Source: Paramacrobiotus metropolitanus (taxonomy: Eukaryota; Tardigrada; Eutardigrada; Parachela; Macrobiotidae). From it: DNA of 64,000 nucleotides. Below, in pieces: positions 11,419 through 25,400 of this stretch (positions are counted from its first letter, which is position 1; each line of letters starts with the position of its first letter). The notes under the pieces are model-generated. The model saw only the letters and a program-made list of their open reading frames with translations, had not been told where the DNA came from and did no database searches. The stretch covers positions 1 through 64,000 of the forward strand of contig NW_026570307.1 of the NCBI RefSeq assembly GCF_019649055.1, written 5' to 3'. The translations under genes and the position numbers were made by a program.

Positions 11419-14400
11419 GCTCACCAAGGAAACCTGGAGCGTCACACTGCACGGCTGTACCTGACGACAAGTAGAGGTGGATTGTTATGCTATGGCCCAA
11501 AGCCAAATGGCCTAAGTGGCTAAGCGACTAAGTCGCATCAAAATATTAAAATATAAAGATCAATTAATGATCATAAATCATAAACAGCTGTTTCCGAGAG
11601 GAAATCAGTTTTCATCAGATACACACACCTTCGAATGCAAATGGAGGGGATCGTGTGGATCGATTTCCCACAGCTGCACTCGTACTTCTACTTACGAAGA
11701 AAAAAAACAACAGTCCAACACCACCAGTGTAATATTTCCCGTAATGAAAAAATGTCCCAATAGTGTACTATGTACCGTACTAATAACAGCCCGCCAAAAG
11801 AATAACAACAAAACACCAATCCCGAACGGAATCCAGTTCCGGGTGACTTTTCGATTGTTTTTAGACTTCTGAAGCGCAGGATCTACCGAGAAGCCTGAAA
11901 AAGGAGACCAAAAAGGGAGTGCGTTAAGGTCGCTGGGGAGTGCATGTAATCGCACATGTTACGAGGGTGGTGATACTGGTGCTGCCACCACATCCGAATT
12001 GGTCGGAGCCGAACTGAGCTGACGGTTCCGGTTCAGGCGGCGGCACCAATAATTAACCATTCCACGGTGGACATTGTTTGCGACATACTCCGTTCTTTTA
12101 TATTAACAAAATTAAAAGAAGCATCGGTTATTCATTACGAATATTCAAAAAGGCAGAGTACCAAATCATTACAAAGTGATCGTTAGCTACCAAACTGCTT
12201 TCAGCTATGGACCGGGCAGCCGACACGAACCGTGGGTGCGAGCCATTTCAACCAAACCGTATTTGTATGGAAAGTTGCCAAGCAGAAACGCTCACACACA
12301 CAACAGTCGTCAGTCACACACACCGGTTTGCCAGCGCTGACTTGTTCCGCGTTTCGCTATGGTTCATCGTCCACGCGCTCGATATTCCTATGAACCGAAC
12401 TGAAAGTGCACAGTACCGTCACGGCAACGACAGACGTCGACAGTCAGCCTTCACAATATGGCTGCCTTTATGTCAAAGCAAGCCTACAAAGCGTCTGGAA
12501 GCGCAGCATTTGTTCAAAGGCCACAAACAAGCGTCAAAACCAGCACCAGGTCACAGTCTCGGAATCGTCGACCATTTCGAGAAGACCCATATCGCGTTTC
12601 TGCCGTACTTGGTGTATGTCCTAATACTTGTACTGTGCATTGTAGTTTCATGAGATGTAGATTGACCTTTTACTATAGCGAAAAGCCATCACGTCGCTTT
12701 AGCCTTTTCTTATGCAGACAGGTTCGTCCTAAACAAATGACACCTTTTTTCTTACCTTGTCTTTATCAGGGTTTGATGGAAGTGCTTTGATAATCGAGTG
12801 TGGTTAGCCCGAGCCGCGATAAGGGCGCACTCATCTGATGCAATATCTCATAGTCGTTGTCGAAAAGCTAACACAACTACCGACGGCTACCGTCGTTCAC
12901 ATTTCCAAGTCCAGTTAATGCAACTGACAGTGAGGCAGTAATTGTTCCAGACCGACGTGCGTTATTTGCAACAGTTGCTCTGCTTGCTCGGATAGAACAC
13001 CAAGGCACTGCGCTTTTGTTGACACTTGACACGACCGTGTATAGGTGTCTGTGCGTGCCCGTCCTGCCCTTTAATAGATAAAGGGTTTTGAATACGACGA
13101 GGCTGCTGTCCTCATCCTTGGCGACCGACAATAGCGGGAGTGACTGGTGCAAGATCATCGCACATTAGCGGCGAATTGTCATAATGTTGCCATTGTTCAC
13201 TGGACAGATCCTGGTGACTTCTCTATTTACAGGAATAACAGGATACGCAGCGGGGAACGGTGTGTCCAGTGTTCCATAACAGTCTTCGGTCTGGTCTTTA
13301 AATTTAATTTGTTCAATTGACTTTATTTCGTTATTAATGCTGCAGTACCTGGCCGCGGCAGTGCGGCTGGAACTGTATTTGAAGGTCTTATTGTTTGGTC
13401 TATAGACACATTACATTTTGAACAACAGCGAAATTCCATCTAAGACTTAGTCACAAGTCATCCGTAGTAAACTTATGTGAAACTACTGTAATATATTGCG
13501 ACATACTATACTGCCCACTGGCTATTGCTTAATTGTGTTGTTGTACGAGCACTCTAGAACTTTGCACATTTCGGGAAGCTGGACGAAACTGAACTGATGC
13601 GCATAACCTAACACTTATAGAATTCTTGTCAGAGCAAAAGTGGTTCTCACTCTTGGAACTTGGAAGTAAGAATAGCGATCAGCGAAAGACTTTCATGATT
13701 TATTCAGAAGCGAAGATACTCGTAGATAAGCTGCACTTTGCTGCTCAAATGAAAGATGCAAGCAATTTCCAGAGTTTGCCTCGATCCCGGCAGCCTACAT
13801 GGACCCACTGCCACATCAAGCTATCGAAAGCACATTTTTTACAATTAGTAGTCACGTAAATCCAGTTCTTCTTTCCCCGTAATGTGATTTCATCAGCTCG
13901 ACTTTCCTTGATGTTATTAGACTTGTTTTAGAGTTTGGGCGTACATGGCAATTTGGCAGTGTCCTCCTGTTTTGCTTGAAGAAGTTTTGGCTTACGATCT
14001 TAATTTGTACTTTTGGTGCAGTATCTACTCGTATATCTATTCTGTAATAGGGACTGGACGGGACAGTCTGTCCACAATTCGTTGTCTTTGTAGCTTGCAG
14101 TTTATGCTTCTATGGAATTTAAGCAAACTGCTAAAGAAAAGGAAATAATAAGCCTATGCGAAATGCGTAAAAAGAATCCATTTAAGCGTTTCCCTGACCA
14201 AATCGGCCCAACGGTTATTGTACAACGCGATCAGCAATGCCAGTTTTATTTTAGTTCGGGAACGTAAGATTTCGATTCGTATGGTTGTATGGACAGAAGC
14301 GCCCATTGGCTTTTAACTCTGCAGAGAACGTAACGATTTAATGTAGATTATCGATGATGCTATTTTGTATCACGTTTGTTTTATACCTACGATTCTGCGA

Positions 14401-17400
14401 CCATCCCATTCAAACCTTTGTCCACGGGCACGGATTGCTCGTTTTGCGCAGATTGCGCTTACGGTTAGCAGCGTTTCTTAAAACGGCTTAAAACTGAAAC
14501 AGCTGAATTGCCTAAAGTGAAACCGCTAAAACTGAAGCACGAGGAATCATTACGACCATAACACTGATTCTGATTACGAGTAGGCATTAACCAGCTAGTT
14601 AATGTTATCACACTTTACTCGCATACGGTGCAGCAATATTCTCGAGAGGTTGGTCAACGGGTCCCTTAAATTCAATTCTAACAGTCTAAACAGAAAACAA
14701 ATCAAAGCATCATCCTTTCCTTCGGTTATATAAAGGGCATTGTGATATCATAGCCAGTATACCGGGGTAGTGGTTTCCAAATCCTTCGTCTTTTCGCTCT
14801 TTTCAAACGGTATAGTGTGTCTAAATATACCTACGTTGATAATGCAGCTCATGGTCAGCTCTGACTTGTTCTGTGTGCTCACATATTTACAGTATGCCAC
14901 CGTTGTATATATGGCGCAGGCGTCTGACCTGTGTCCAAATCGACCGAACAACCGACGTAGCTGAAACCAGTGCCTACTGCCTAGTGCCTACATTACAGTT
15001 ACAGCACTTGTCTAAACCGGCCCCTTATAATATGGCGTACATAACTCTAATAGTGTAAACGGTTTACAAGCACTTTTCATGCACAGAAGTTGATATAACA
15101 TCATATAAGTATAGATATGCTGGTATGCACACCGTATGTTTTTCGTTCTCTGTCTTCACGGAATTACAGGGACAGCATTATTATTATAATTAATAATATT
15201 ATAAGACCGGCACCACGTACAGATAACCGTCTTTAAGTTTTGCTTTCCATGTACTTTTCTGTTTTGGAGTGTTGCGTTCTGTTCCAGACAGATTCTGTAC
15301 AAATACTATTTGCGGTGTTTAGTGTTTACACTAGCTAACCAAAATTTCGGTGAGCGATATGCTGTACACTTTCAACCATCGGTCACAGCACTAACCACGG
15401 TACGCATGCGGCGGTGCAATCGGATGCAGCATGCATCGTGATCGGTTTCAAAAGCTGGATGAAAGTACGAATCTTTCAACTTATTTTCTATTTGCGCAAA
15501 AATTATACCTGAACGTTTTAAATGGCTTCGGACTGTATCATGACCACGTAATGTTCTGTGTTCACACAGCTAGCAAATGACATTTATCCCTAAACACTAC
15601 AAACCTCCATAACTACATCGGAAGTTGCCAATCTAGACCGCTCCTATTGTGTCATAAAAATCTTAACGGTAACATGATTCAGCTAGCGTTGTGATCGATT
15701 CCGGCATTTGATGTGTATATACACTGCTCCCCGGTGTGTTTAACCAGGGAACATATCCAAAACATGGCAGAGTTTTTGTACAAAACATGTGCCACTAAAA
15801 TAGCGTTGCATGTTTATTTTTGCCCCCCGTGCGACCGGCCATGGCCGTCACTTTCTTGATTAATGCACACACTACCGTGGAAATGCGCGCGGTGTACGTG
15901 GAATTTGATCTCAATTACTACTTTCACTGGGCAAATAATTCCATGCCCAACTTTTTGCCCCGGCGCATTGTACACGGGACCGCTTCATTATATTTCCCAC
16001 CGAATTCCACTTCCGGTTAGACGATGGTTAGCGCACATACACGTACCACACACGTTCGCTCTATATGCGTGTACTGTCATATTGCACACGATATGAATCC
16101 TGAAAACATGACAGACATGTTTCTGGCTCATGCAGTAAAATATATCTGGCGAGGCACACGAAACGCACCCAGCATCCTGCACCAATTAGTCACTCGTGAA
16201 ACGAGGGGACCAAAATGTTCTTGATATGCGCGCCGACAAGAGAGAATCAACAAGCGTATTAGAATTTTGTGATTTGCCCAGATAGAAAAGAAATTTCTCC
16301 TCTCTTTCTCTCTCTTCGCTAACTCTCTTCATCATGGCGCTTCTTCTGCTTGTCCGCATGTTTGAACGGTCTCATCATCAAAAAACCAACAAGATAACCG
16401 GGCCAACTTATGCTTGAATGATCCTATCGGCTGCTAGCGTCTTATGCCAACTGGACCCGAGCGGAAATCGATGGACGGATATTCGAACATGGCACTACTG
16501 TGTTTGTCTTTCCGTTAACTGCTTGAGTTATCCATTGTGACGGATAATGTGGACATTATAGGATTTGGATGGCAATTTGCAAGCAATAAAACGGCAGACC
16601 GATTAACCGATGAGATCGGATGCGGAACTAATAGAAGACTGAAGGTACGAAAACTAGAGCATTATGATCAGCTGTGCAAGTATACGCTATGGATAACGTA
16701 AATATGTTCGGGATACTCTGTACATGTGTCTTTCTTAAGTTATAAGTGATCCCAGAACGTAAGAACCGTTCTACATTACATATAAGATATCGAACATCAC
16801 TGAATCAAGAAAATACACCATTATTGACACTCTGCTATTACAGGCAACATCGGCCTTTTAATTACTAAAATTATATGAGATGTGCGTATTTCTCCGACGC
16901 GCTTTTGCGGCGTATCATCCCTTTAAACGATTAAAAACAGCACAGACGCAAGCAAAAGGACGTGTTGAATGAAAATTAGTACCACAGCCGCGTGAAATCA
17001 CAGGCATACCGCTGTGAAAACGTAAATTATGCTGACATTTAAAGGTCAACCGTAAACAATCCGTATGTACTTTTTTTGTATGTGAATCCTGGTATGTTAT
17101 TGAGAAATAATCCTTTTTTTAAAGAATGTATCTTTGTTTGTCCAAATGATGTGCGGTTATCTGTTCACAATCGCCGGAACAACTACTGCAAAACTGTTAT
17201 CTCCAAGCTGACTGTATTGATAATTTAATCATCGGCCGTAGATACTAGATGCGCAGTATTATTACGCACGCGTGAGCGATTAAGACATCAACTTTTCATG
17301 TTCAGTCCATTGCAAATTACTAAAACTAAAAAGTGTTCAAACGTCGATGCATACGCTCAAACGATCCATTTTTTTACGTTTTGTATATTGTTGTAATCTC

Positions 17401-19421
17401 TTATGCCCATTTCTTAGTTGGGGAACTTGAGCTTTAAATAAAATTTTAGTCGATCTGCTTATAGCCGGAAAACGTAGCATGCATCGAAGGAAAGAAGTGC
17501 ACTCATTTTTAAAATTAGCAGAGCATCGAGCTATAGTACCGATAGTTATATAATTTTTCTCGCAAACGTTTCTCTTCCAAGACGATCCTGATAAAGCGCT
17601 GATCGCATTCGATGATGTCTCATTATTTTTTTAGGAACGAAAAATATAGCAATACGTAACTTGGTAATGAACGTTCAGTGAACTTGAGAAACCTCCAGTA
17701 GGTCCATACATAATAAAACAGCCTGGTAAGTCGGATGGTGGCTAAAAATATCCTGTCACGATGTGATCCAGCGCGCCATAAGTTCAGACTCTCATGTCAA
17801 ACTTTAGTAAACATATTTTCTCATGTCCACTTTATATCGAAATGTCAGGATCATGCGCGACGGCAGTGGAATACCGATGCGCTTGATGAGTATTACGTAT
17901 ATTACGTATAATATTGAGCCTTCCTATCCATAAGTCACATTTCTGCATGGTACACGTTTTCCTACTTCCGGTTTGAGCAGCTGCTGATAGAAGTTTTGCC
18001 ATGCTTTCGTAATTAATATTGCGCAGCGAACAATCAGCTGGGCATTCCGCAACACATAAAGTAGGAGTTAACATAATTTAACCAAGGCAAAATAATCGCA
18101 TTCGTGCTGGATAGTGGATACCCGTTGCGGTATGCACATTTTAGGTTATGTGTATGTGTAACAATTTGTATGTGTATGTGTAACAATTTATAAGAAAAAG
18201 TGCAAAATTTTCCAAACAGGTAGTGCAAGATGCAAATTTTTGAAATACTAAAATAATTTTGGTAACTGAAACAAGAAAACTTTAACTCACTGTAAAATCG
18301 TTAACGTCACCGTCGCAGACTTACACCGTCAATATACTGTAGTTCAATAATGTGCGTCTTATTTTGGGTTGATATCATCGATGGGCATTTTATCGTGGTT
18401 TCTAAACACGATGCTAACTTCCAGGCGGCACATTTCAATGTGCGTTATTAGAATTCCTTCTTGTTACAACTTTAACGTAATCAATCTAAATGGATTTAAT
18501 GTACAAGCGTTCTGTGCGTAATATGTGCGTCGATCGATTTAAATTGCGCTTGTACGAGTAAGTTAGTATCATGCAGCTGCAAACACTAGTTGCTCGTAAA
18601 AATTTAAACCATTCAAGTGCAACACAATCTTTAACCAGTGCAGCATGCGCACTACATCTTTATTTATTATTTATAACGTTTACATTTGAACGCAACGCAA
18701 AAGTTGTGGAGAAATATTTAACAGTATTCATGCACAATTCAGTTATCGCCAAAACATCAAAACAGCGGATTGCCCCCAAAATTACCTGTGCGCGCTTCTG
18801 CTTTTATTGTGTAGTATATACATTATCACATTAACAGTGCCGGTAGTATGCAGTAGAAGTACGCTTAATTGTTTTTGCTTTTCCCGGATACGCTTATGTC
18901 AAGTTATCGACACGGCTGATTTGCAGTTTCTGCAGTTTCTATAAATAAGACGTGCTCGTTAGTTATGATTGATTATTTAATTAATTTAGCACCTACAGAC
19001 TCTGTACACTGAACGTTCTTTACAATTTCACAATTCATGTACTGAAAAAAAGGAGATTTGTTTTCATATAACTGTATAATCAAATAGCCATGTTAAACTG
19101 TATTGCACTGTACCGGCAGTAGTGCGTTCTCAGCTTGCCTGTGGTCGGGGACACACCTCCCTCTTGTGGCGTTTAATAAAAAGGACCCCGGTTGAAAAGC
19201 GCACTTGAAGAAGTCAATCCATCCCCTCTTTTGACGTGCAATAATTGAGCATGCTTGACAAGGAAAAAACCTCGACTTTTTTCATTCTCTTCTACCAGGT
19301 TTGACCTGTCAATTGGCTGGATTGAGCGGGAACGCGGCTACACGGGCCCGGCGGTGTATAACACACGTATCGACGTGTCGGTTCCCATCGCCGATCATAT
19401 TGTGGGAAGCTGTATACTACT
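11419..19421. other. About 8 kb with no recognisable protein gene
   Basis: This is the spacer between the BAZ-like gene start (-) and the Kv gene start (+), both transcribed away from it. Sequence around 11950-12080 and 12200-12650 is more GC-rich and probably holds 5' untranslated exons or promoters. An ATG frame at 12458 with a possible donor (TTG|GTGTAT near 12610) could be a first exon, but no continuation was found. From 13 to 19 kb only scattered short open frames occur. Confidence 0.5.
18147..18190. repeat. 22-bp tandem repeat, two copies
   Basis: TATGTGTATGTGTAACAATTT followed by G or A occurs twice head to tail (18147-18168 and 18169-18190), differing only in the last base. Confidence 0.8.
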
Positions 19422-22400
19422 ATGAGTACCAGTATGGGTCGGGATCGATCGGGGCATGATGATTGCTGCGCGGACAGGGACAGTATGGCCGGCACAACTA
19501 CACCGATACGCAGTGCTAGCTGCCCGTCCGCTTCCTCTCCCATCCGCCGCCGCTACACCCTACTGAACTCCGACACATCCGACTCCTTAGCCGCCTCCCC
19601 GCGCAGCACCACGTCACCACCGTACGGGCCGCCTACGCCCAGCAATCGGCCGCAACATGCCTATGCTAAGCGTCCCAGCGCTGTTGCGGCAACCGCGGCA
19701 GTGCCGATCAACAGTCCCAATATACCTTACAATAGTAGTTCCGCTCTGTCACAGACAGCATCCTGTACATCCGCTGATTATAATTCTCATAATTCCTATT
19801 CATCTGTCGATCACTGGGAATCCAGTACGAGTACCGGCAGCAGTACACCGTGCAGTCAGCCGCATACCGTCGATGTCGCCGGGATTATTAGCGCATCGAC
19901 AACAACTACAACAGCACCTGCTGCTGCTACACCCAAAGCGCCTGGCAAATCATCACCTTTCCGCGGGACACTCAATAGTTTTATCCGCTTACTGGCCGAT
20001 TGCACGGGCATTAATCAGTCCCGCCGTGATCATGCTGCCGGTCCACGGAATAGTCATCACCATGCCGCCCGTGTACGACTGCGCGTGAATATGGCCAGCG
20101 CACAAGCCAGCCACTCATACGATATGGTGCATTTTATTGCCGGCGGACAGCGCTTCTGCTGTCCGGAATGGATACTGGCCACGCATCCCGATACACTGCT
20201 CGGTAATGCCGATAAGCGGCGCCGCTACTATTCGACGGCACGCAAATGCTATGTATTTCCCGATACCCTGCCCGATGTGTTTAACGCGGTGTTGGAATAC
20301 TATGAAGGGGAAATGTTGATGCGGCCGGGCCGTGTCGGACTGCGTGTTTACCTGGAACAGGTGGAGCTCTTTGAGCTGGATCCCAAGGAGGTGCAGGATC
20401 TTCTGATTAGAGAAGGTAAGCAAGTGGAGTGGGCAATCAAGATGTCGGCGGGGGCGAATAAGTGTGAATATTAACGCGTACTTGACGCTGGCACGAACAG
20501 ATCAATACATATGCAGGATTTTGTCATAATTTGCTTTTAATTTCAAATCTTTGATAACCGGTGACCGCATATAACAGTCGTAACGGGTTTTTGTTATAAT
20601 TATAAATGTGCGGATAAAGGATTTCCTTCTCGCATTGTCGTGCAAGAGCTATTTCGGACAGTTAATAATTAGGCTCCGATAGAGGTCCTATGACGTAATA
20701 GTATTTTGCGAATTATTATCATGTGTATTATGCATCTTAACAATTTCATTTTATTACCTGGGAATCAGTGAGATTCGGAAAAGATTTTTGTATTTATATT
20801 GTTGTAAACAATCGCAAACTGTACTTTGAAAGATCGCATGCTTTTGATCATACTGTCATAGAGCATACAAATAATACGTACAATGTATCCACTAACTGTG
20901 GTATACAAATCTGTAGCTACAGTATTTGTTACATAATACTTTATAGCAGAAACGAGCAAAGCTCTCCTGTGATCTCTCGTTTTGTGTTTGTCTGTTGCCG
21001 GTTCTATGAAATTAGTTTTAAGGGTTTTATGCGGACTAAAGCCGGCAGCGATTAGTGCATAATTTTAAAAAGTAATGGGACTTGTCGATCGAAATCTTTT
21101 TTACAAAATTTTTAGCAATAGTTTTCCGGAAGCGCGAACATGTGTGAATATTTTCACGTATGCTTCTAAGTTCTAAGAATTCGTAATACAGTTGTACTCT
21201 GTACACAGTGTACAAGTGCAGTAGCTTTACAGCCGATGATAATCATATAGCTGCAAGAAATTTGTGTAACGGTAACCTGCTTTGGTGGCAGCAGTTTTTA
21301 AAGCAGGACTGTGCAAAAACGTCCATTGTAACGCCAGCTTTCTGAAGGGAGTAAAAAGTCATCCCTTGACGTCACCACTTCTTATCCTCAGGTCAAGCGG
21401 AAAAGCGGTTCGATAATATATCGTCTTTGTCAGAGCGAGCGGAAGCCCTGCCGCTGCGATCAAGCGGTATATGTATGACTGGTGTGTACAGTGGAGTTAG
21501 CCAAGTGGTTATTAGGCGATTGTCAGCTTTTAATTGCACTTATACGGCTGGAAATCGTAGTGACTGGGAACGTGGTCGTCGCAGGCCGCACACAATGCCC
21601 GTGCATGTGAACAAATTGGCTCTCCAAGGAGCTATAGGGGATATTACGTATACGTGTGGCGGTTAAACGGGGATGGGTACACAATCCTTTTTTATACATC
21701 GCGCGCCATTCTGGTGGCACCGCGCGCGCGCACGGTGTGCGTGTGTATATGAAAAGTCACAGTTCCCATTTACACACAACGTCGCCATCGTCATCGCAGC
21801 CCGTCATATTGGTGTGAGAACTAAAGTGCCAACAGATGGGGAGTTTATAAGCGGAAATGTCACGAATATTGAATTAGTCGACTTTTCTTTCCAGTAAGTC
21901 CTAATGTAAACACACAGTCTCGGTACATCTCCGAGAAAGAAAAATCTTTATGTTCTTGATTTTCTTTTAAACGGCATTAGAGTTTTATGGTGTATCATGT
22001 TGATACAATTGCGGATTATGGAATCCGATTTTGCTTGGAAGTAATTATACACAACTCTTGTTCTACGCAAGCAAACAATAATTACTGGAAAAAATTCACA
22101 GCGACTAAAAGGTTTTTTATGTGCCGTGCGTCTGCATAGGTACGGTATATAATTATAGCACAGCAGTTTTAGCGGGCAGCCACCATTCCTTTTCATAGTC
22201 CTGTTCAGCTCAAATATTTAGGCAGCTAATTCACAATTTCACATCCATTTGGCTTATGTGTAACCGGAAATTGTAGCCCTTTTGTTGTTTGACAGACGCA
22301 GTTGTCCGTTAGTTTTTAGAAGCATTTATCGCTGCCTCCATTAGCTGCACCCATCATACAGTGCGCTTACATATAGATATACCGTCTGTAGTGCGCTGGG

Positions 22401-25400
22401 GATAAAGTATAAACGAACTGTGTATACGTCTGCATAAGTGTATATAACACTTACGATTTAAAGTTCCCACTTGCCAACCGGGAGTTTAAAATATTTGTAA
22501 CCTACAGAGCGACAAAAATCTCCACACTGGCTATAAACATTCGCTATCCGAGCTGTTAACACTGAAAAAGAGGAGAAAAAAAGAACACTATATTACATTT
22601 CCAGGGTTTGCACACCTTGGTCATGCGGGATATGAATAAGCGTATTGTGGTCTCGGGAAGTGGTCGATATTATTGGCAGGATTCGTGCTTTCCTTTTATT
22701 AAAGATTTCTCCAAGAGTTTCGCACTGGTTCAGACAAGAGAAGGCCCTATTAAAAGGCTTTCCGCACGAAAATACTCGACGTGTGTATGTATACCTGGCA
22801 CAAGTGGAACCGCCATTACACTGCAAAATTCCAGAAAATTTTTATCGATTTTTTTATAGAGCAGAACTTATGACGGTCACCAGCCACACAATACGAACTA
22901 ATAGGATTACAGTTTGTTAAGCGTTTTCAGTGCAGTGTCCAGTTAAATCGGGTCGATTAGGTTTATGATTTAAGGTCTTACAACGGATGTATATTATACA
23001 ATCATACATATCGCCATAAATGTGTGGTCTAGAAATCTTTAAAGAACATCGCTATAAGCTATCTCAGAAAAGCTTATTCCTTTGTCTAATTTCGAAATTG
23101 TATGGAAATATGTAAACCTATTTAAAAATGTACAAAGTAAGCTTGCTACCTTAATCAAAATTCTGAGTTTAAATACTGTGTATCTACGTAGAATAGGAAG
23201 GCCAACAACATACTCATAATTAATCTGTAGGCGACAAAATGTCTTGTTGGGCTAACCAACGATTTACGCACATCGAAACGAAGTTATTCTGTAAAAAAAG
23301 TGATTTTATAATATTGATTTATCATTAGCAGTATGCGATATACAATATAACTCTAGAGTAGGTCATGAGCACAAAAAGCTTTTGCACGATAAAGCTACTT
23401 ACTATGGCCGTTTTCCTGACATTGCAGGTATCCGATTTGAACACTTCACCCAAGGGCATACGCATATCAATTATGAGCATTTTAAGCATCCTCTCCATGC
23501 CCAATTATGGGATATCTTGGAGAATCCGGAAACTGGTGTATGGGCCAAATTTATTAGTGCACTGTCGATGGGATTAACGCTGCTGTCTGTTGTGTTATTT
23601 TGTCTGGAAACCTTACCGGAACTGGACTATCTCGACGTGGACGGAGAGGCCTCCTATTCCGCACCACGCAATCCTATTTTTATACTGAATACCATTTGTG
23701 TAGTGTACTTTAGTTTGGAGCTGATAATACGTTTTATTGTCTGTCCAAGTAAAAAAGCCTTTGCTAAGAACTGGATGAACTGGGTGGATTTATTCGCTGT
23801 TGTGCCTTATTTCGTGACCTTAACCATGATTCTGGGTGATGTTAAATTCCAAGGTCAAACGTCCAAGTTTGCTGCCGTCAGAGTTATCAGATTATTCAGG
23901 ATACTAAGGTGAGAGCCGGGAATATTTTGTATGGGTTCTATGTATGCCCAAGACAAAAAGTACTGTCTTTGCCGGCACATCAGGTAGCAGTGTTGTTCTA
24001 AATGTTAGCACATGCCCTGCAACGAACGCAGTGACGCTTCAGATATAAGCCGGATGAAATCCGGCTAATCCCGTAAATAACAAATAATCAATAAAAAGTT
24101 GTATGGAGATACACAAGCAAAGCAGATAGGTAAAACAATAATATTGTGCACATATTCTAACAGAAAGCATGTAAATCCTTTGATCTAACATTTATAGTGT
24201 GCTGCAAAATTACAATTTGCTAATGCGGTTTTGAAAGTATCTGTAACTTTTTCGATATTACTATGCAAGGAAGAACCCATGTATAAGCATGTTTTTATCA
24301 AAAAAGTCGTTGACGGAGTAAAACAAAGTGGAAAGATCAAAAGGACAGTTCTGTATATAGTCACCGGCATCGAAGCATTACGATAGGTTTAAACGCTCAA
24401 ACACTGACACTATCCAGAGAGACCCACAGTGGTTGGGGGCTAATTTGCATGGCCGTCTCGCGGGTGCCCTTAGTTGGATGGGAGTAAAAATGTTAAAGCA
24501 AATATTAGCATGGAAGTTCCGGTTGAGTATTTGCTGTTCATAAAAGTCCTGTTGCACACACATGTATCACTTGTCAGCCGTCATTAATTCAGGCGGATTC
24601 CCTCGACTTTTTTCTGACATTTAACATAAAATGCAAATTTTATTTGCGAAGATGCCTCTTGGGCAAAAACGATGGCAAATCTTATAATCAGAGCGTCGAC
24701 GATGAGTCGCTGAACAAATAATCAAATCAAAAGACATGTAGGATGTCCCGATATTTTCTCTACTCGTAGACTTTGTCGAGGCTAATCGTCCGAGTTCGTC
24801 TAACCGGCAAATATTCGAGAGGAGGATGCTACTTATCCACAATCAGTCTTACTGTATTCGGTCCATTTTAACAATTTTACAATACAGAGGACTGTGCATA
24901 GAGTCGTGGGCACCAACAATATATCGAGCCGAAATGACTAATGCGTTTTATTTTTGGGTCCAAACATTCGATTTACTAATGGAACCGTAAAGGCTTCAAA
25001 AACGCAAGATCTCTACAAAAACTGCTCATAAATTAGTATTCTCCGCAAATGCGCGCTACCAGTTTTAAAGATATTAACATATTTTATTGACACATATATG
25101 TAGTTTTGTCTATTATGAACCAATAAAAAATAAAGGTTGGATTTTATGGTTAGATGCCCTAGACGATTTTGAAATTTATGCCCACACTGCGTGTGCATAC
25201 CACTAGCTTTAAAAACCGCGAATTACCGTAACTGATGCAAGATCATTCGGACATAAAATCATAAACAAAATAATCCACCTGTATCTTTTAAATAATTTGT
25301 AGTGAGCCGCCGTAAATTACACCGGCTAATTTTGATACTGTTTCCTGATAGAATTAGAACAATCGGCACGCCAATAGTTAATTACAACACGCGGCGGTGG

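Noticed and set aside
11692..12045. Minus-strand frames with a hydrophobic segment (GIGVLLLFFWRAV) and an upstream ATG exon (MVNYWCRRLNRNR)
   Set aside because: Donor and acceptor phases do not match in any join tried. It is more likely 5' flank or UTR of the BAZ-like gene.
12207..12790. Overlapping plus-strand frames, including one starting MAAFMSKQAYKASG with a donor-like TTG|GTGTAT
   Set aside because: It could be a first exon or 5' UTR, but no downstream exon continuing it was found and there is no recognisable motif.
21717..21760. GC/GT alternating purine-pyrimidine stretch (possible Z-DNA)
   Set aside because: Short and isolated in a Kv intron; simple repeat noise.
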